64,000 nt of DNA from Halalkalirubrum salinum (GTDB lineage: Archaea; Halobacteriota; Halobacteria; Halobacteriales; Haloferacaceae), in assembly GCF_005543295.1 (NCBI RefSeq), contig NZ_SRSG01000017.1, forward strand, positions 1 to 64,000, read 5' to 3'. This document shows, in pieces, positions 23,959 through 33,932 of the stretch. The translations under genes were made by a program, and so were the position numbers. The notes beneath the pieces are model-generated. The model saw only the letters and a list, made by a program, of their open reading frames with translations. It was not told where the DNA came from and searched no databases. Numbering within the stretch: the stretch's first letter is position 1; each line of letters starts with the position of its first letter.

Positions 23959-25845
23959 GTGGCCGTGTACCGATCTGTATTGGTGCAATCGACTACAGGA
24001 CTGTCGCCAATAACGCCTGAGATCGCCATCGTGTTCGCGATCGCGGCGATCACGTTGGTGTTGTTTGTGCTCGAACCGCTACCGATCGACGTGACTGCGA
24101 TTGGGCTGCTCGTCGTATTGATGCTTCTCGAACCGGTTACCGGCGTCGATACGGCTGCTGGGCTCTCAGGATTTTCGAGTGTTGCGACGATCACCGTGCT
24201 TGCGATGTTCATTTTGAGCGAAGGAATCAGACAATCAGGAATGATAAACTACCTCGGACAGTGGATCGTCCGCTCATTCGGTGACAGCCCGTTTGGACAG
24301 CTCGCGGCCGTCCTGGGCCTTTCAGGCGGGACCGCAGGATTCATCAACAATACGCCAGTCGTTGCGGTGATGATTCCGATGATCATCGAGGTGGCCGATC
24401 GGACCGGTGTCTCCCCGTCGCGACTGTTGATGCCGGCGTCTTTCGCCGCGATGCTCGGCGGCATGTTGACTGTCATTGGTACGTCGACGAATATCCTCGC
24501 GTCGGATCTGACCGCCCGCATCGGGGCGGACCTCGGCATCGAGTCCCTATCGGCATTTTCGATGTTCGAGTTTACCGGACTGGGAATTATTGTGCTTCTG
24601 ACAGGTGTAGTTTACCTGCTTATCGCCTCGCCGTACCTCGTTCCAGAGCGCATCAAGGTCGACGAAACACTCACCGACGAGTTCGAGATGACAGAGTACC
24701 TCACTGAGGTCGTCGTTACCGAAGCGTCGCCGTTCGTTGGTCAGACGATCGATCAGGCGTTTTCGACGCTGGATATGGACGCAGACATCGTCCAACTGGT
24801 CCGAAACAGACGCGCGTTCAGTGAACCCCTCGCCCCAAAGGAGATCCACGCGGAGGACATCCTCGTCCTTCGGACAGATCGCGACAGCCTCATGCGGCTC
24901 ATCGAAGCCGAGGGCCTCAAACTCGCACCTGACGCGGACGTAACCGACAAACAGCTGGCCGTCGAAGACGAACGGATCGACGAAACACCGAGCCAGCGGC
25001 TCGTCGAGATCGTGATCTCCCCCGAATCGACGATCGTCGGATCGACACTCGAATCAATCCGGTTTCGGCAGCGCTACGACGCAACCGTGCTCGCGATCCG
25101 ACGCGGCGGCGCGATCATCCACGCGCGAATGGACGAACGGGTGCTTCGCGGGGGCGACACGCTGTTAGTGCAAGCGACCGAGTCGACGGTCAAGCGCTTT
25201 GTGGCCGATCGGGGCTTCATCGTCGCACAGGATCTCACACCCCCGGAGTACCGCTACGATCGCATCCCGATCGCACTCGGGATTGTCGCGTTAGTCGTCG
25301 CATTGCCTGCAATGGAGGTGCTACCGATCGTCGTCTCCGCGCTGGCTGGAATCGTCGCCATGGTTGCGACCGGCTGTGTCAAGACCAACGAGATGTACGA
25401 ATCCGTCGATTGGAGTGTGATTTTCTTGCTCGCAGGATTGATTCCTCTTGGGGTTGCGCTCGAGCGGAGTGGAGGCGCAGAGTGGCTCGCAACCGCGATT
25501 GTCTCGCTCTCATCTGGGCTCGCGCCGATCGTCGTCTTGGGGCTGTTTTACCTCGTGACCGCGCTTTTGACCAACGTGTTGAGCAACAACGCGAGCGTCG
25601 TCGTGATGATCCCGGTGGCCGTTGAAGCGGCGCTACAGCTCAGCGCAAACCCATTCGCGTTCGTGATGGCGGTGACGTTCGCCGCGTCGACGCCGTTTTT
25701 GACGCCGATCGGCTACCAGACGAATCTGATGGTCTACGGACCCGGCGGCTACACCTTCTCGGACTACGCTCGTCTCGGTGCGCCGCTACAGCTGTTGTTG
25801 ACTGTCGTGACGACACTCGGGATCGCGTTCTTTTGGGGAGTGTGA
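23959..25845 (+). CDS. SLC13-type permease with two TrkA-C domains
   Basis: The 628-aa membrane protein has an N-terminal set of helices (IAIVFAIAAITLVLFVLEPL, LSGFSSVATITVLAMFIL), NNTPVVAVMIPMI and IGTSTNILASDL hairpin signatures of the divalent anion:Na symporter group. Two cytosolic TrkA-C domains follow at roughly residues 245-325 and 340-420, then a second helical half with NVLSNNASVVVMIPVA. It may import sulfate or other anions, regulated by a small ligand on TrkA-C; the substrate is inferred from family. The start is GTG, with an in-frame GTG two codons later. Confidence 0.85.
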   Translation: MAVYRSVLVQSTTGLSPITPEIAIVFAIAAITLVLFVLEPLPIDVTAIGLLVVLMLLEPVTGVDTAAGLSGFSSVATITVLAMFILSEGIRQSGMINYLGQWIVRSFGDSPFGQLAAVLGLSGGTAGFINNTPVVAVMIPMIIEVADRTGVSPSRLLMPASFAAMLGGMLTVIGTSTNILASDLTARIGADLGIESLSAFSMFEFTGLGIIVLLTGVVYLLIASPYLVPERIKVDETLTDEFEMTEYLTEVVVTEASPFVGQTIDQAFSTLDMDADIVQLVRNRRAFSEPLAPKEIHAEDILVLRTDRDSLMRLIEAEGLKLAPDADVTDKQLAVEDERIDETPSQRLVEIVISPESTIVGSTLESIRFRQRYDATVLAIRRGGAIIHARMDERVLRGGDTLLVQATESTVKRFVADRGFIVAQDLTPPEYRYDRIPIALGIVALVVALPAMEVLPIVVSALAGIVAMVATGCVKTNEMYESVDWSVIFLLAGLIPLGVALERSGGAEWLATAIVSLSSGLAPIVVLGLFYLVTALLTNVLSNNASVVVMIPVAVEAALQLSANPFAFVMAVTFAASTPFLTPIGYQTNLMVYGPGGYTFSDYARLGAPLQLLLTVVTTLGIAFFWGV

Positions 25846-25856
25846 AGGCACCCGCC

Positions 25857-26102
25857 TCACTCGTGGGCAGCGTCCCACTCTTCGGGTTTCCGGATATTCC
25901 CGCAGGTGTTACACTCGATGCGGCCCATCGTGTCCATCGCGTTGTCGAAGCTCTCACAGTTCGAACAAAAGTATCCCCAGGGATCGTCACCAGATTCAGA
26001 CACATACACGGCGTAAAATAGTCCATCAGCACCGCGTTCGGCGTCCGATCGATCGATGAATACCGACTCTCCGGTTTCGGTGGTCGCAGCTTCTCGAGTC
26101 AT
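25857..26102 (-). CDS. Small zinc-ribbon protein (81 aa, DUF5816-like)
   Basis: The protein contains YFCSNCESFDNAMDTMGRIECNTCGN, two CxxC pairs forming a zinc ribbon, and ends KPEEWDAAHE. The N-terminal half resembles a small beta sheet (SVFIDRSDAERGADGLFYAVY). I associate this pattern with DUF5816; function is unknown. It converges with the permease, 11 bases between the stops. Confidence 0.75.
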   Translation of the reverse strand: MTREAATTETGESVFIDRSDAERGADGLFYAVYVSESGDDPWGYFCSNCESFDNAMDTMGRIECNTCGNIRKPEEWDAAHE

Positions 26103-26182
26103 GTCTGGAGTGAACGGACGGGACCGATTTATACGTTCGTGCGGATACGTCGGCTGATTTTTTATGCGGTGGCGTGCGCGTC

Positions 26183-26548
26183 TCAGGTGCGGAAGCTCTC
26201 ACCACAGCCGCATTCGGCTTCCACGTTCGGATTTTCGACAGTAAAGCCCGCCGCCTGTAGTCCATCTTCGAACTCAAGCGTACTGCCGCCAATGTAGTTC
26301 AAACTCGCCGGGTCGACAAAGATCCGGAGCCCGTGGTGCTCGGTTACGGTGTCGTTTTCTTCTGGTTCGTTGTCAAAGCGCATCCCGTAGGACAGCCCAG
26401 CACAGCCACCTTGCTGAACGAATAGCCGCAATCCTCCGACATCCGTGTCCATTCCCTCTGTGTCCATAAGCGCCAGCGCCTTCTCAGCAGCCGCGGGCGT
26501 TACTTCGACGCGGGACCGCGCCGATCCGTCGATCGATTCGGTACTCAT
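26183..26548 (-). CDS. HesB/IscA-type iron-sulfur cluster assembly protein
   Basis: The 121-aa protein has the A-type carrier pattern: VEVTPAAAEKALALM, QQGGCAGLSYGMRF (first Cys) and the C-terminal CGCGESF pair. These three cysteines bind a Fe-S cluster for delivery to apoproteins. The Fe-S clients in this window include SdhB and the XPD-like helicase. It is a single gene with its own upstream gap. Confidence 0.93.
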   Translation of the reverse strand: MSTESIDGSARSRVEVTPAAAEKALALMDTEGMDTDVGGLRLFVQQGGCAGLSYGMRFDNEPEENDTVTEHHGLRIFVDPASLNYIGGSTLEFEDGLQAAGFTVENPNVEAECGCGESFRT

Positions 26549-26617
26549 ACCCCACGATAGCGATCGAACGGTGTTAACTGTGACGCCGTCGACGGCGCAA
26601 AATGAAACTGTTTGTCG

Positions 26618-27886
26618 TTACTCGAATCGCTTTCGGACGCTTTCGGCGTGTGCCTCCAACCCTTCGGCTTCTGCGAGGAGTGTTATTGTTTCTTCGAGTT
26701 CAGCCAGCGATTCCTCCTCGAGGCGCTGGACAGTGGTCGATCGCAGGAATGTGTCAACCGAAAGGCCACCGAAACGCTTCGCGCCGCCGTTCGTCGGCAG
26801 AACGTGGTTCGTCCCAGAGGCGTAATCGCCGGCGGCAATCGGCGTGAACGGGCCGAGAAACGCGCTCCCCGCGGAGTCGATCCGATCAAGCAATGCCTCG
26901 TCGTCTGCCGCCTGGATCGAGAGGTGCTCGGCAGCGTACTCCTCAGCAAAGAGCACCGCTTCGGACATCGATCGGGCGGTCAAGATCCCGCTCGCGTCGT
27001 TGTCGAGCGCTTCACGAATGATCGACTCACGCCCGCGCTGGGCGGCCTGGCGATCGACCGCCTCGGCGATCGCTTCTGCAAGCGCGTCGTCGGCAGTCAC
27101 CGCCACCACGGAGGCATTCGGATCGTGTTCGGCCTGCGCGAGGAGGTCTGCAGCCACGAGCGCCGGATCAGCCGTCTCGTCGGCGAGCACGAGCGCTTCC
27201 GAGGGACCGGCAAGGAAGTCGATCTCGACATCGCCGCGGACCTCAGCCTTTGCGGCGGTGACCCACTTGTTGCCGGGGCCGACGATCTTCTGGGCGGCCG
27301 TAACGGTTTCAGTCCCGTACGCCAGGGCCGCGATCGCCTGTGCTCCGCCAACCTGATACACCGCATCCGCCCCCGCGACGTGGATCGCCGCCAGCGTCAC
27401 CGGGTTGATTGGTTCGCCGGGAGGGGTAGCCACAGCGACGTGCTCCACGCCGGCGACTTTCGCGGGGATGACGCCCATGAGGACGCTCGAGGGATACGCG
27501 GCGGTCCCACCGGGGACGTAGACGCCGGCGCGCTCGATCGGCCGGTACCGACGCCCGAGCTCACGGCCGTCAAAATCCTCACGCCAATCAGTCGGTCGCT
27601 GGCGTTCGTGAAAACCACGGATGTTCTCGGCAGCGGTCTCGATCGCGTCACGGATGTCAGCGTCAACCGCATCGTAGGCTCGCTCAGCCGCATCGGTCAC
27701 GTCGATATTGCCGACCTCGACGCCGTCGAACTCCTTAGAAAACTCTCGGACGGCAACGTCACCCTCTCGACGGACGCGACCAACAATGTCGCGGACATCC
27801 CCCCGAACCGCGTCGATACCGGCATCACGCTCGAACAGCGCGGCCCGCTCGTCCGGCGAAAGGTCCCCGATGGCTCGTACGTTCAT
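26618..27886 (-). CDS. hisD: Histidinol dehydrogenase
   Basis: The 422-aa enzyme performs the last two steps of histidine biosynthesis, histidinol to histidine with two NAD. Blocks include YVPGGTAAYPSSVLMGVIPA, VAGPGNKWVTAAK-like GPGNKWV, FLAGPSEALVLAD and AEHLSIQA (Glu and His near the zinc site). NHVLPTNGGA completes the pattern. Its length is normal for the family. It stands apart from other his genes here. Confidence 0.96.
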   Translation of the reverse strand: MNVRAIGDLSPDERAALFERDAGIDAVRGDVRDIVGRVRREGDVAVREFSKEFDGVEVGNIDVTDAAERAYDAVDADIRDAIETAAENIRGFHERQRPTDWREDFDGRELGRRYRPIERAGVYVPGGTAAYPSSVLMGVIPAKVAGVEHVAVATPPGEPINPVTLAAIHVAGADAVYQVGGAQAIAALAYGTETVTAAQKIVGPGNKWVTAAKAEVRGDVEIDFLAGPSEALVLADETADPALVAADLLAQAEHDPNASVVAVTADDALAEAIAEAVDRQAAQRGRESIIREALDNDASGILTARSMSEAVLFAEEYAAEHLSIQAADDEALLDRIDSAGSAFLGPFTPIAAGDYASGTNHVLPTNGGAKRFGGLSVDTFLRSTTVQRLEEESLAELEETITLLAEAEGLEAHAESVRKRFE

Positions 27887-27943
27887 ACATTTTGTTGGGC
27901 GAGCGATCGAAAAACGGTTTGCATCGGGCGGGCGCTGCGAGCC

Positions 27944-28153
27944 TCACTCGATTGATCGAACGCCGAACAGGTCCAAGAGCCCCCAGAGGAATAGATATAC
28001 GATAATAGCGAACGCCGCGAACACAACTGGCGCGGCCAGGATTAGCGATATCCGGTACGGCAGAAGAATCCGCGTCGTCCCCCGAATCAGAAAGCTCGCA
28101 AGGAGTAGCCCGAACGCGGCGATCGCGAGCAAGACGAAGCGGTTCCGATTCAT
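27944..28153 (-). CDS. Small two-helix membrane protein (69 aa)
   Basis: MNRNRFVLLAIAAFGLLLA starts the first membrane helix; a second spans RISLILAAPVVFAAFAIIVY and continues to the Asp near the C-terminus. It is probably a cytoplasmic membrane protein of unknown role. It lies between hisD and the MscS gene on the same strand, with gaps of 57 and 75 bases. Confidence 0.6.
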   Translation of the reverse strand: MNRNRFVLLAIAAFGLLLASFLIRGTTRILLPYRISLILAAPVVFAAFAIIVYLFLWGLLDLFGVRSIE

Positions 28154-28228
28154 ACCGTAGCTCGTGTCGGCGTCAGTGATGAACGTTGCGTAGGCAGGCA
28201 GACGTGGCTGTGAGTGGCCACAGCGTGA

Positions 28229-28777
28229 CTATTCACTCCGCTCTGTGGCACGTTTGGTCCACTTTGCTTCAACATCCCGGTTTGCAAGCACCGTTGTATC
28301 GCCGTTTTCGAGCGTAAATCGGCTCTTTCGCAGGCCGATTTCGGCGACCGTTCCATCAACGCTACCGGTGGTGACTGAATCGCCGACGTTGAAGTCCGGA
28401 TCTTTAAGCAGGTAAATTCCGGCGACGGTGTCTTCGATCATCTCCGAAAGCGCATACGAGACGCCTAACGCGACGAATCCGACGGCTGTGCCGAGGCTCG
28501 CTGCGATCTGTCCAAGTCCGAGAATGTCCAACAGCACAAGCCCGGCCGCAAACCAGAGGAAGATCGTCACGACGACGACCGCAAAGTCGGCAATGAGCCG
28601 CTGTTCAGCCGGGAACGCCCCGGTGATGACACTCCGGACAAGCCGGCGGATAATTCTGATGCCGATGTACGCGATGACCGCAAAAACGATCGCTGTGACG
28701 AAGGACGGAATCGCAGTGATAAATCGGTTGACCACGGAGTCGATCACTGGCACAAGAGGTACTGACGATCGCCACAT
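28229..28777 (-). CDS. Small-conductance mechanosensitive channel (MscS family)
   Basis: The 182-aa protein contains three N-terminal helices. TM3 is glycine/alanine-rich (LGTAVGFVALGVSYALSEMIEDTVAG), as in the MscS pore. A short beta domain with FNVGDSVTTGSVDGTVAEIGLRKSRF follows. It is shorter than E. coli MscS (286 aa) and lacks most of the C-terminal cytoplasmic domain, a form common in haloarchaea. It would relieve turgor on osmotic downshift. Confidence 0.88.
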   Translation of the reverse strand: MWRSSVPLVPVIDSVVNRFITAIPSFVTAIVFAVIAYIGIRIIRRLVRSVITGAFPAEQRLIADFAVVVVTIFLWFAAGLVLLDILGLGQIAASLGTAVGFVALGVSYALSEMIEDTVAGIYLLKDPDFNVGDSVTTGSVDGTVAEIGLRKSRFTLENGDTTVLANRDVEAKWTKRATERSE

Positions 28778-28909
28778 ATTGGGTAATCGGATGGGGCCGT
28801 CCTGAAAGTATCGGCTGAAAAGAGTTTGAAGCCCGGTGATGACTGGTGGACTGTCACACGAATCAGAACAGTAATATTCACAGCGGGTGCCTACTGAGTT
28901 GATACGATC

Positions 28910-30025
28910 GTGTCTCCAACTCGACCAGCGTGGCTTGTCATGGCTGTGGGTGTGCTAACAGCCATGTTCACTGTCTGGAGCCACCTGACAGACCCGACAG
29001 CAGAGGTCGTAAGTGTCCTGGTTCGATCGCTCTTGCCGCTTTGTTTGTCTGCCATCCTCATCGGCGTCGGCTGGTGGATGCACCGTGAGGCCTTCGATCG
29101 AGTCGTCGGACGACGAATTGTGCTGTGGCTGTGCGTCGGCGGTGCCTTCATCGCGGGGTTCGAATTCGCGACAATCTTGTTCCAACAGGCAGAGGGAGTT
29201 ACTCTCACAAATCGGCTGGAAACTGTACACAACGGCTTTGTCCGCGGGGCGTTGATCGGCGCAGGGTTTGGGCTCTACGATGGGCAACGGCGGGTGAGCC
29301 AATCCCAAGAGCGCCAGCTTCGCAGACAGAACAATCGCCTCGACCAGTTTGCCGCAACTGTCTCTCACGACCTTCGAAACCCCCTCAACGTGGCGAGCGG
29401 GTACCTCGATCTGTTGGAAACTGATCTCGAAAGAACCTGCGGAGACCACGAACAGTTCGACGAATCGATTACTGAGATACGGACCGCCCACAATCGGATG
29501 ACCGAGATCATCGACGACGCGATCACGATCGCAAGAGAGGGAACAGCAGTGATAGCGCCCGAGTCGGTCGACCTGGAAACAGCCGTCGAAGCCGCATGGC
29601 GGTCAATCGTTGCCCCAGATGCGACCGTACGCGTACAGACCGCTGGAACGATAGCTGCCGACCGCGATCGGCTTGTGAGACTACTCGAAAACGCACTGCG
29701 AAACGCTGTCGAACACGGTGGTGAGGACGTGACGGTTCAGATTGGGATGCTCACTACAGAGCGCGGGTTTTACATAGAGGACGACGGCGTCGGGATCGAC
29801 CCCGAGATCGGATCTGACGTGTTCGACCAAGGCGAGACGACGGCAGCAGACGGCAACGGATTGGGCCTCGCGATCGTGCGCACGATCGCGGATGCACACG
29901 GCTGGTCGATACGGATTGCAGACGGAACTGCCGGCGGTGCGCGGTTCGAGTTTCTCACTGACGCTGCCGAGGAAGAGACAGTTATCGAGCCGGAACGGAT
30001 TTATTCGTCCGCAGAAAGCTACTGA
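28910..30025 (+). CDS. Membrane sensor histidine kinase
   Basis: The 371-aa protein has four hydrophobic segments in the first 120 residues (7TM/4TM-type sensor), then a HisKA helix with VSHDLRNPLNVASGY. An HATPase domain follows with NALRNAVEHGG (N box), EDDGVGIDPE (G1) and NGLGLAIVRTIADAHG (G2). It would autophosphorylate the H-box His and signal to a response regulator. The start is GTG at 28910. The stop is followed after two bases by the GTG of the DUF5804-like gene, so they are likely co-transcribed. Confidence 0.88.
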   Translation: MSPTRPAWLVMAVGVLTAMFTVWSHLTDPTAEVVSVLVRSLLPLCLSAILIGVGWWMHREAFDRVVGRRIVLWLCVGGAFIAGFEFATILFQQAEGVTLTNRLETVHNGFVRGALIGAGFGLYDGQRRVSQSQERQLRRQNNRLDQFAATVSHDLRNPLNVASGYLDLLETDLERTCGDHEQFDESITEIRTAHNRMTEIIDDAITIAREGTAVIAPESVDLETAVEAAWRSIVAPDATVRVQTAGTIAADRDRLVRLLENALRNAVEHGGEDVTVQIGMLTTERGFYIEDDGVGIDPEIGSDVFDQGETTAADGNGLGLAIVRTIADAHGWSIRIADGTAGGARFEFLTDAAEEETVIEPERIYSSAESY

Positions 30026-30027
30026 AC

Positions 30028-30486
30028 GTGACTCGTGTGTGTTTCGTCGGCTCCGAAGACAGCTCACTCAGAGCAGAATTGCTCTCACGAGAGACCTCAC
30101 GAGCGGCACTTTCGACGTATACGCTCGCAGAGCCATTCGCGAACTCGATTGCGATCGACACCGTCAGTCTGGGCACGGCCGTCTCACTGTGTAATGATCT
30201 AAACTGGTATCTCGTCCGGTTCGTCGACACGGTGTTGATTCGCGAACCGAGTGTCTCGACAGCCGAGTGGCTCTCGCGGGAGCTCGCAAGCGACGTCAGG
30301 AACCGCGAGCTGCCGCCCGAAGAGACTGATCGCTATCTCACCGTGTACGGCGTCGTCGACGAGCAGCTGGTCGAACCGATGTACGTCACCCGCCGGGATG
30401 GGACGGTTCCCGAGTACGACCTCCAGGAGGTCGATCGAACAGTCGTTGTTCGCGTGACTGCAGACGAATTTTCGAACGCCGAGTGA
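30028..30486 (+). CDS. Haloarchaeal conserved protein (DUF5804-like)
   Basis: A 152-aa cytoplasmic protein starting (GTG) MTRVCFVGSEDSSLRAELLSRET. It contains SLCNDLNWYLVRFVDTVL and VSTAEWLSRELA, then two beta strands near the C-terminus. I match it from memory to DUF5804; no catalytic motif is evident. It sits two bases after the histidine kinase stop, suggesting translational coupling rather than a shown functional link. Confidence 0.75.
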   Translation: MTRVCFVGSEDSSLRAELLSRETSRAALSTYTLAEPFANSIAIDTVSLGTAVSLCNDLNWYLVRFVDTVLIREPSVSTAEWLSRELASDVRNRELPPEETDRYLTVYGVVDEQLVEPMYVTRRDGTVPEYDLQEVDRTVVVRVTADEFSNAE

Positions 30487-30522
30487 TCGATTGGGCCGGT
30501 TTGGCGTCGAAGACCCCCTCGG

Positions 30523-31440
30523 TCAGTCAAACATCCCGGTCGACATGTATCGCTCACCGCTGTCCCAAAACACTGTAATGACGAGCGGATCGTCGATCGG
30601 ATCGGTATCACCGTGGTCCGAAGCGAGCCGTTCGGCGACGCGCTTGGCGGCGAGGTTCGATGCGCCGCTGGATTGGCCGGCGAGAATGCCCTCGCTCTCA
30701 GCGAGTCGGCGACACTCCGCCTCAGCCGCTTCGAGACTGACCGTTTCGATCGAGTCGATGAGTGTCGTGTCAGTGTTCGCGCTGATGAATCCCGGTCCCA
30801 TCCCCTGAAACGAATCGCCAGTCACTTCTCGCCCAGAAAGCACCGCCGACTCCTCGGGTTCAACGGCAACGATTGTTATCTCTGGGAATGCGTCGCGGAG
30901 CCGGCGGCTGGTGCCGGTGATCGTCCCGCCCGTTCCAACGCCGGCGACAAAGGCATCGATGGTCCGATCGCCGACCTGTTCGAGAATCTCTTCGCCAGTC
31001 GTCCGGTAGTGGGCCTTGGGATTGGCGGGGTTTTCGAACTGTTTGAGCTGGACCATCCCTTCAGCTTCAAGCTCGTCTGCGCGATCTTTTGCGTCAGAGA
31101 TGGTTCCCTCGACGAGTTCGAGTTCCGCTCCGTAGGCTTGCATGATCGCCCGGCGCTCTGGGGACTTCGATGCCGGCATGACGATCGTCGCGTCGTAGCC
31201 CTTCGCCGCGGCGACCATCGAGATCCCAATGCCGGTGTTGCCACTCGTGGGTTCGACGATCGTATCGCCGGGTTCGAGCTCGCCAGCCGCCTCTGCGGCC
31301 TCGATCATCGACAGCGCGGGCCGGTCTTTGGCCGAGCCGCCGGGGTTTTTCGACTCGATCTTCGCGGCGACAGTCGTCCCGTCCGGCGAGTCGACCCGTA
31401 CCAGCGGCGAGCCGATCGTGTCGAGGATGTTCTCGTGCAT
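30523..31440 (-). CDS. cysK: Cysteine synthase family (PLP-dependent)
   Basis: The 305-aa enzyme is a fold-type II PLP protein. NPGGSAKDR holds the PLP lysine, EPTSGNTGIG is the phosphate/substrate loop, GVGTGGTITGTSRRL binds the PLP phosphate and SSGASNLAA lies near the pyridine nitrogen. It should make cysteine from O-acetylserine (or O-phosphoserine) and sulfide; cystathionine beta-synthase activity cannot be excluded. Its length and motifs are complete. Confidence 0.93.
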   Translation of the reverse strand: MHENILDTIGSPLVRVDSPDGTTVAAKIESKNPGGSAKDRPALSMIEAAEAAGELEPGDTIVEPTSGNTGIGISMVAAAKGYDATIVMPASKSPERRAIMQAYGAELELVEGTISDAKDRADELEAEGMVQLKQFENPANPKAHYRTTGEEILEQVGDRTIDAFVAGVGTGGTITGTSRRLRDAFPEITIVAVEPEESAVLSGREVTGDSFQGMGPGFISANTDTTLIDSIETVSLEAAEAECRRLAESEGILAGQSSGASNLAAKRVAERLASDHGDTDPIDDPLVITVFWDSGERYMSTGMFD

Positions 31441-31582
31441 GTGCGATCGATTGGTCGGTCAACGATAAAACAGCTACTGGAACCGGCGTGTCATCCAGCC
31501 GATCCGATCGCAGTACTCGATTGCGGTGGGAGCCATCGCTGTCAGCGCGTGAGTTATCACCCTCGAAGGCGTGGGCATGGGT

Positions 31583-31963
31583 ATGCAACTGAAAACGATG
31601 CAGCCGACAGACGACTGGGACAATTCGGGAGACGAACAGGCGATCGAGGCGCTCAGCGCTGATGGACTCGTCTTTCACGTCTGGGGTGGCGACTGGTGTG
31701 GCGACTGCCAGCGCCAACTACCGGCGTTCGCCGCAGCACTGGATGCCGCGGGTGTCGCCGACGAGAACGTCAACCACTATCCGGTGGAAAAGAACGACGA
31801 CGGCGGCAAATCCGGGCCGAAGGTCGACGAGTATGGGATCGAATTGATTCCAACCGTCATCGTCGAGCGTGACGGCGAGGAGGTCGTCCGCTTCGTCGAA
31901 GAGGAATCTGAGCCGATCGCGATTTACCTCGCAAACCAACTCACCACGGAAGCGTCAGCCTGA
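31583..31963 (+). CDS. Thioredoxin-fold protein with WCGDC motif
   Basis: The 126-aa protein has FHVWGGDWCGDCQRQLPAF, a CxxC active site with Gly-Asp between the cysteines rather than Gly-Pro. GIELIPTVIVERDGEE supplies the cis-Pro. It probably acts as a disulfide reductase or a thiol-handling protein. Start choice is uncertain: ATG at 31577 or 31583, or GTG at 31571; 31583 gives MQLKTMQPTDDWD. It is followed closely by a lipoprotein gene. Confidence 0.82.
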   Translation: MQLKTMQPTDDWDNSGDEQAIEALSADGLVFHVWGGDWCGDCQRQLPAFAAALDAAGVADENVNHYPVEKNDDGGKSGPKVDEYGIELIPTVIVERDGEEVVRFVEEESEPIAIYLANQLTTEASA

Positions 31964-31973
31964 TCGACCCCGT

Positions 31974-32585
31974 ATGGGCCGACACACGAGGCGGTCCGTG
32001 CTCGCAGCTGGACTGGCTGGGGCGATCGCCGGCTGTGTGGGCGGATCAGACGACAGCCCACAGGAGTCCGAGGAAGCGAGCGACGGCACAACGAACGAGA
32101 ACGGGTCCGAACAGTCCGACTCCGACCAGGATACGACTGACGCTGAAACAAACGAGAGCGCCGACGAGGACGCCAGCGAGCCGGTCCACGAGGACTACGA
32201 GACGACAGTCGTCGAGGTTCGCTCAGCGGACGATGAGGTACTCGGACGCGTCACTGCGGCGATCGCGGACACGGGCGACCTCCGCTATCTCGGGTTGAGT
32301 GATACCGAGTCATTACCCGAGGATCGCGGGATGTTGTTCGTCTACGATTCGGTTTCCGATCGAACGTTCGTGATGCGGGAGATGGATTTTCCGATCGACA
32401 TCGTCTACGCAGGCGACGACGGTACAATTACGGAAATACACCACGCCAGATCCCCAGGGCCCGACGAGGACGGCAACGAGCTTCGATATCCAGGGACAGG
32501 ACAGTACGTACTCGAGGTCAATCGTGATTGGACGACCGATCGCGGGATCGAAGCCGGCGATCGTCTCGAATTCGACCTGCCGTGA
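31974..32585 (+). CDS. Secreted DUF192 lipoprotein
   Basis: The 203-aa protein starts MGRHTRRSVLAAGLAGAIAG and then CVGG: a twin-arginine motif, hydrophobic core and lipobox Cys, so it is a Tat-exported lipoprotein. An acidic, Ser/Thr/Glu-rich linker of about 55 residues follows. The DUF192 domain has RYLGLSDTESLPEDRGMLFVY, FVMREMDFPIDIVYAG and GQYVLEVNRDWTTDRGIEAGD. The domain's function is unknown. It begins ten bases after the thioredoxin-fold gene. Confidence 0.9.
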   Translation: MGRHTRRSVLAAGLAGAIAGCVGGSDDSPQESEEASDGTTNENGSEQSDSDQDTTDAETNESADEDASEPVHEDYETTVVEVRSADDEVLGRVTAAIADTGDLRYLGLSDTESLPEDRGMLFVYDSVSDRTFVMREMDFPIDIVYAGDDGTITEIHHARSPGPDEDGNELRYPGTGQYVLEVNRDWTTDRGIEAGDRLEFDLP

Positions 32586-32621
32586 CGTCTGGGGCTTAGC
32601 CGATCAAGCGTGGATAAAAGT

Positions 32622-33878
32622 TCAGGGCCAGGTGCCGCCCTGTTCGTAGGCGTTTGCGACCCGCTCGATCGCGACCACGTACGCCGCAGTCCGGAGGTTC
32701 GGCGCGTCAGTTTTTTCGTAGGACGTCGTCAGCGCGTCGAACGCATCGACGATCACGCGTTCGAGTTCTTCGTTGACGCGTTCTTCAGTCCACGCGAATC
32801 GCTGTCTGTTTTGGACCCACTCGAAGTACGAGACTGTTACACCGCCCGCGTTCGCGAGGATGTCGGGTACGACGTGAACGCCAGCGTCGGTCAACACGTC
32901 ATCGGCCTCGGGGGTTAACGGCCCGTTAGCGGCTTCAACGATCACGTCCGCACGGACATCTTCAGCGAGTTCACCGTCGATCGCGTTCTCTAGCGCTGCT
33001 GGGACGAGTAGATCGACATCCAGCGTCAGTAGTTCGTCGTTGGTGAGTTCCTCAGTCGCCTTCTCGTAGCCGGTAACGCTGCCTGTCTCAGTTTTGAACG
33101 ATTTGACGGCGCGCGCGTCGAAGCCGTCTGGGTTGTAGACAGCGCCGCTAGAGTCCGAGACTGCGACGACGTCGGCGCCCAGGTCGTCGATCAGTTTCGC
33201 TGCGACGGAGCCCGCGTTCCCATACCCCTGTACGGCGACGGTCGCCTCGGAGATGTCCTCCTCGAGGTACTCGAAGACCTCTCTTGCGGCGAGCATGACC
33301 GATCGCCCGGTCGCCTCGACACGGCCAGCAGAGCCACCCGAGTCGATCGCTTTGCCGGTGATGACCCCCGGCGCGGTCGTGTTTTCGAGCGTCTCGTAGG
33401 TGTCTTTGATCCAGTTCATCTCCCGCTGGCCGGTGTTGACGTCCGGCGCGGGAATGTCTCGATCCTCCCCAATAATCGGTCGTAGCTCGGTCGCAAACGC
33501 TCGAGTAACCCGCTCTAGCTCGGATTCAGAGTATTCGCTTGGATCGATGACGATCCCGCCCTTGCCGCCGCCGTACGGGATATCGACGATCGCACACTTG
33601 TACACCATCCATCCCGACAGTGCCTTCACTTCGTCGCGGGTTACGCCCGGATGGTACCGGATTCCACCCTTGTAGGGGCCGCGATCGCCGTTGAACTGCG
33701 ATCGGTACGCTCTGAACAGTTCGATCGAGCCGTCGTCCATCGCAACAGAAAGGTTTGTTTCGAGCACCCGCTCTGGGTGCTTGAGCCGGGTGAGCACGTC
33801 GTCACCGAGGTCGAGATACGCAGACGCTTCCTCGATCTGCTTGCCCAAGCTCTCGAACGGGTTTGCCTCGTCGCTCAT
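32622..33878 (-). CDS. gdhA: Glutamate dehydrogenase
   Basis: The 418-aa hexameric-type enzyme interconverts glutamate and 2-oxoglutarate with NAD(P). [11 protein letters not shown] and the catalytic Lys region [17 protein letters not shown] are followed by APDVNTG and the Rossmann segment [12 protein letters not shown]. It is a usual archaeal length. A palindrome lies 55-77 bases before the ATG. Beside its nitrogen role it could supply glutamate for the methylaspartate cycle, whose other candidate genes lie nearby. Confidence 0.95.
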   Translation of the reverse strand: MSDEANPFESLGKQIEEASAYLDLGDDVLTRLKHPERVLETNLSVAMDDGSIELFRAYRSQFNGDRGPYKGGIRYHPGVTRDEVKALSGWMVYKCAIVDIPYGGGKGGIVIDPSEYSESELERVTRAFATELRPIIGEDRDIPAPDVNTGQREMNWIKDTYETLENTTAPGVITGKAIDSGGSAGRVEATGRSVMLAAREVFEYLEEDISEATVAVQGYGNAGSVAAKLIDDLGADVVAVSDSSGAVYNPDGFDARAVKSFKTETGSVTGYEKATEELTNDELLTLDVDLLVPAALENAIDGELAEDVRADVIVEAANGPLTPEADDVLTDAGVHVVPDILANAGGVTVSYFEWVQNRQRFAWTEERVNEELERVIVDAFDALTTSYEKTDAPNLRTAAYVVAIERVANAYEQGGTWP

Positions 33879-33932
33879 GTGCGCTAGCTTTCTGCGGATC
33901 GAGATAACTGTGTCGACCTAATATCATGGGGT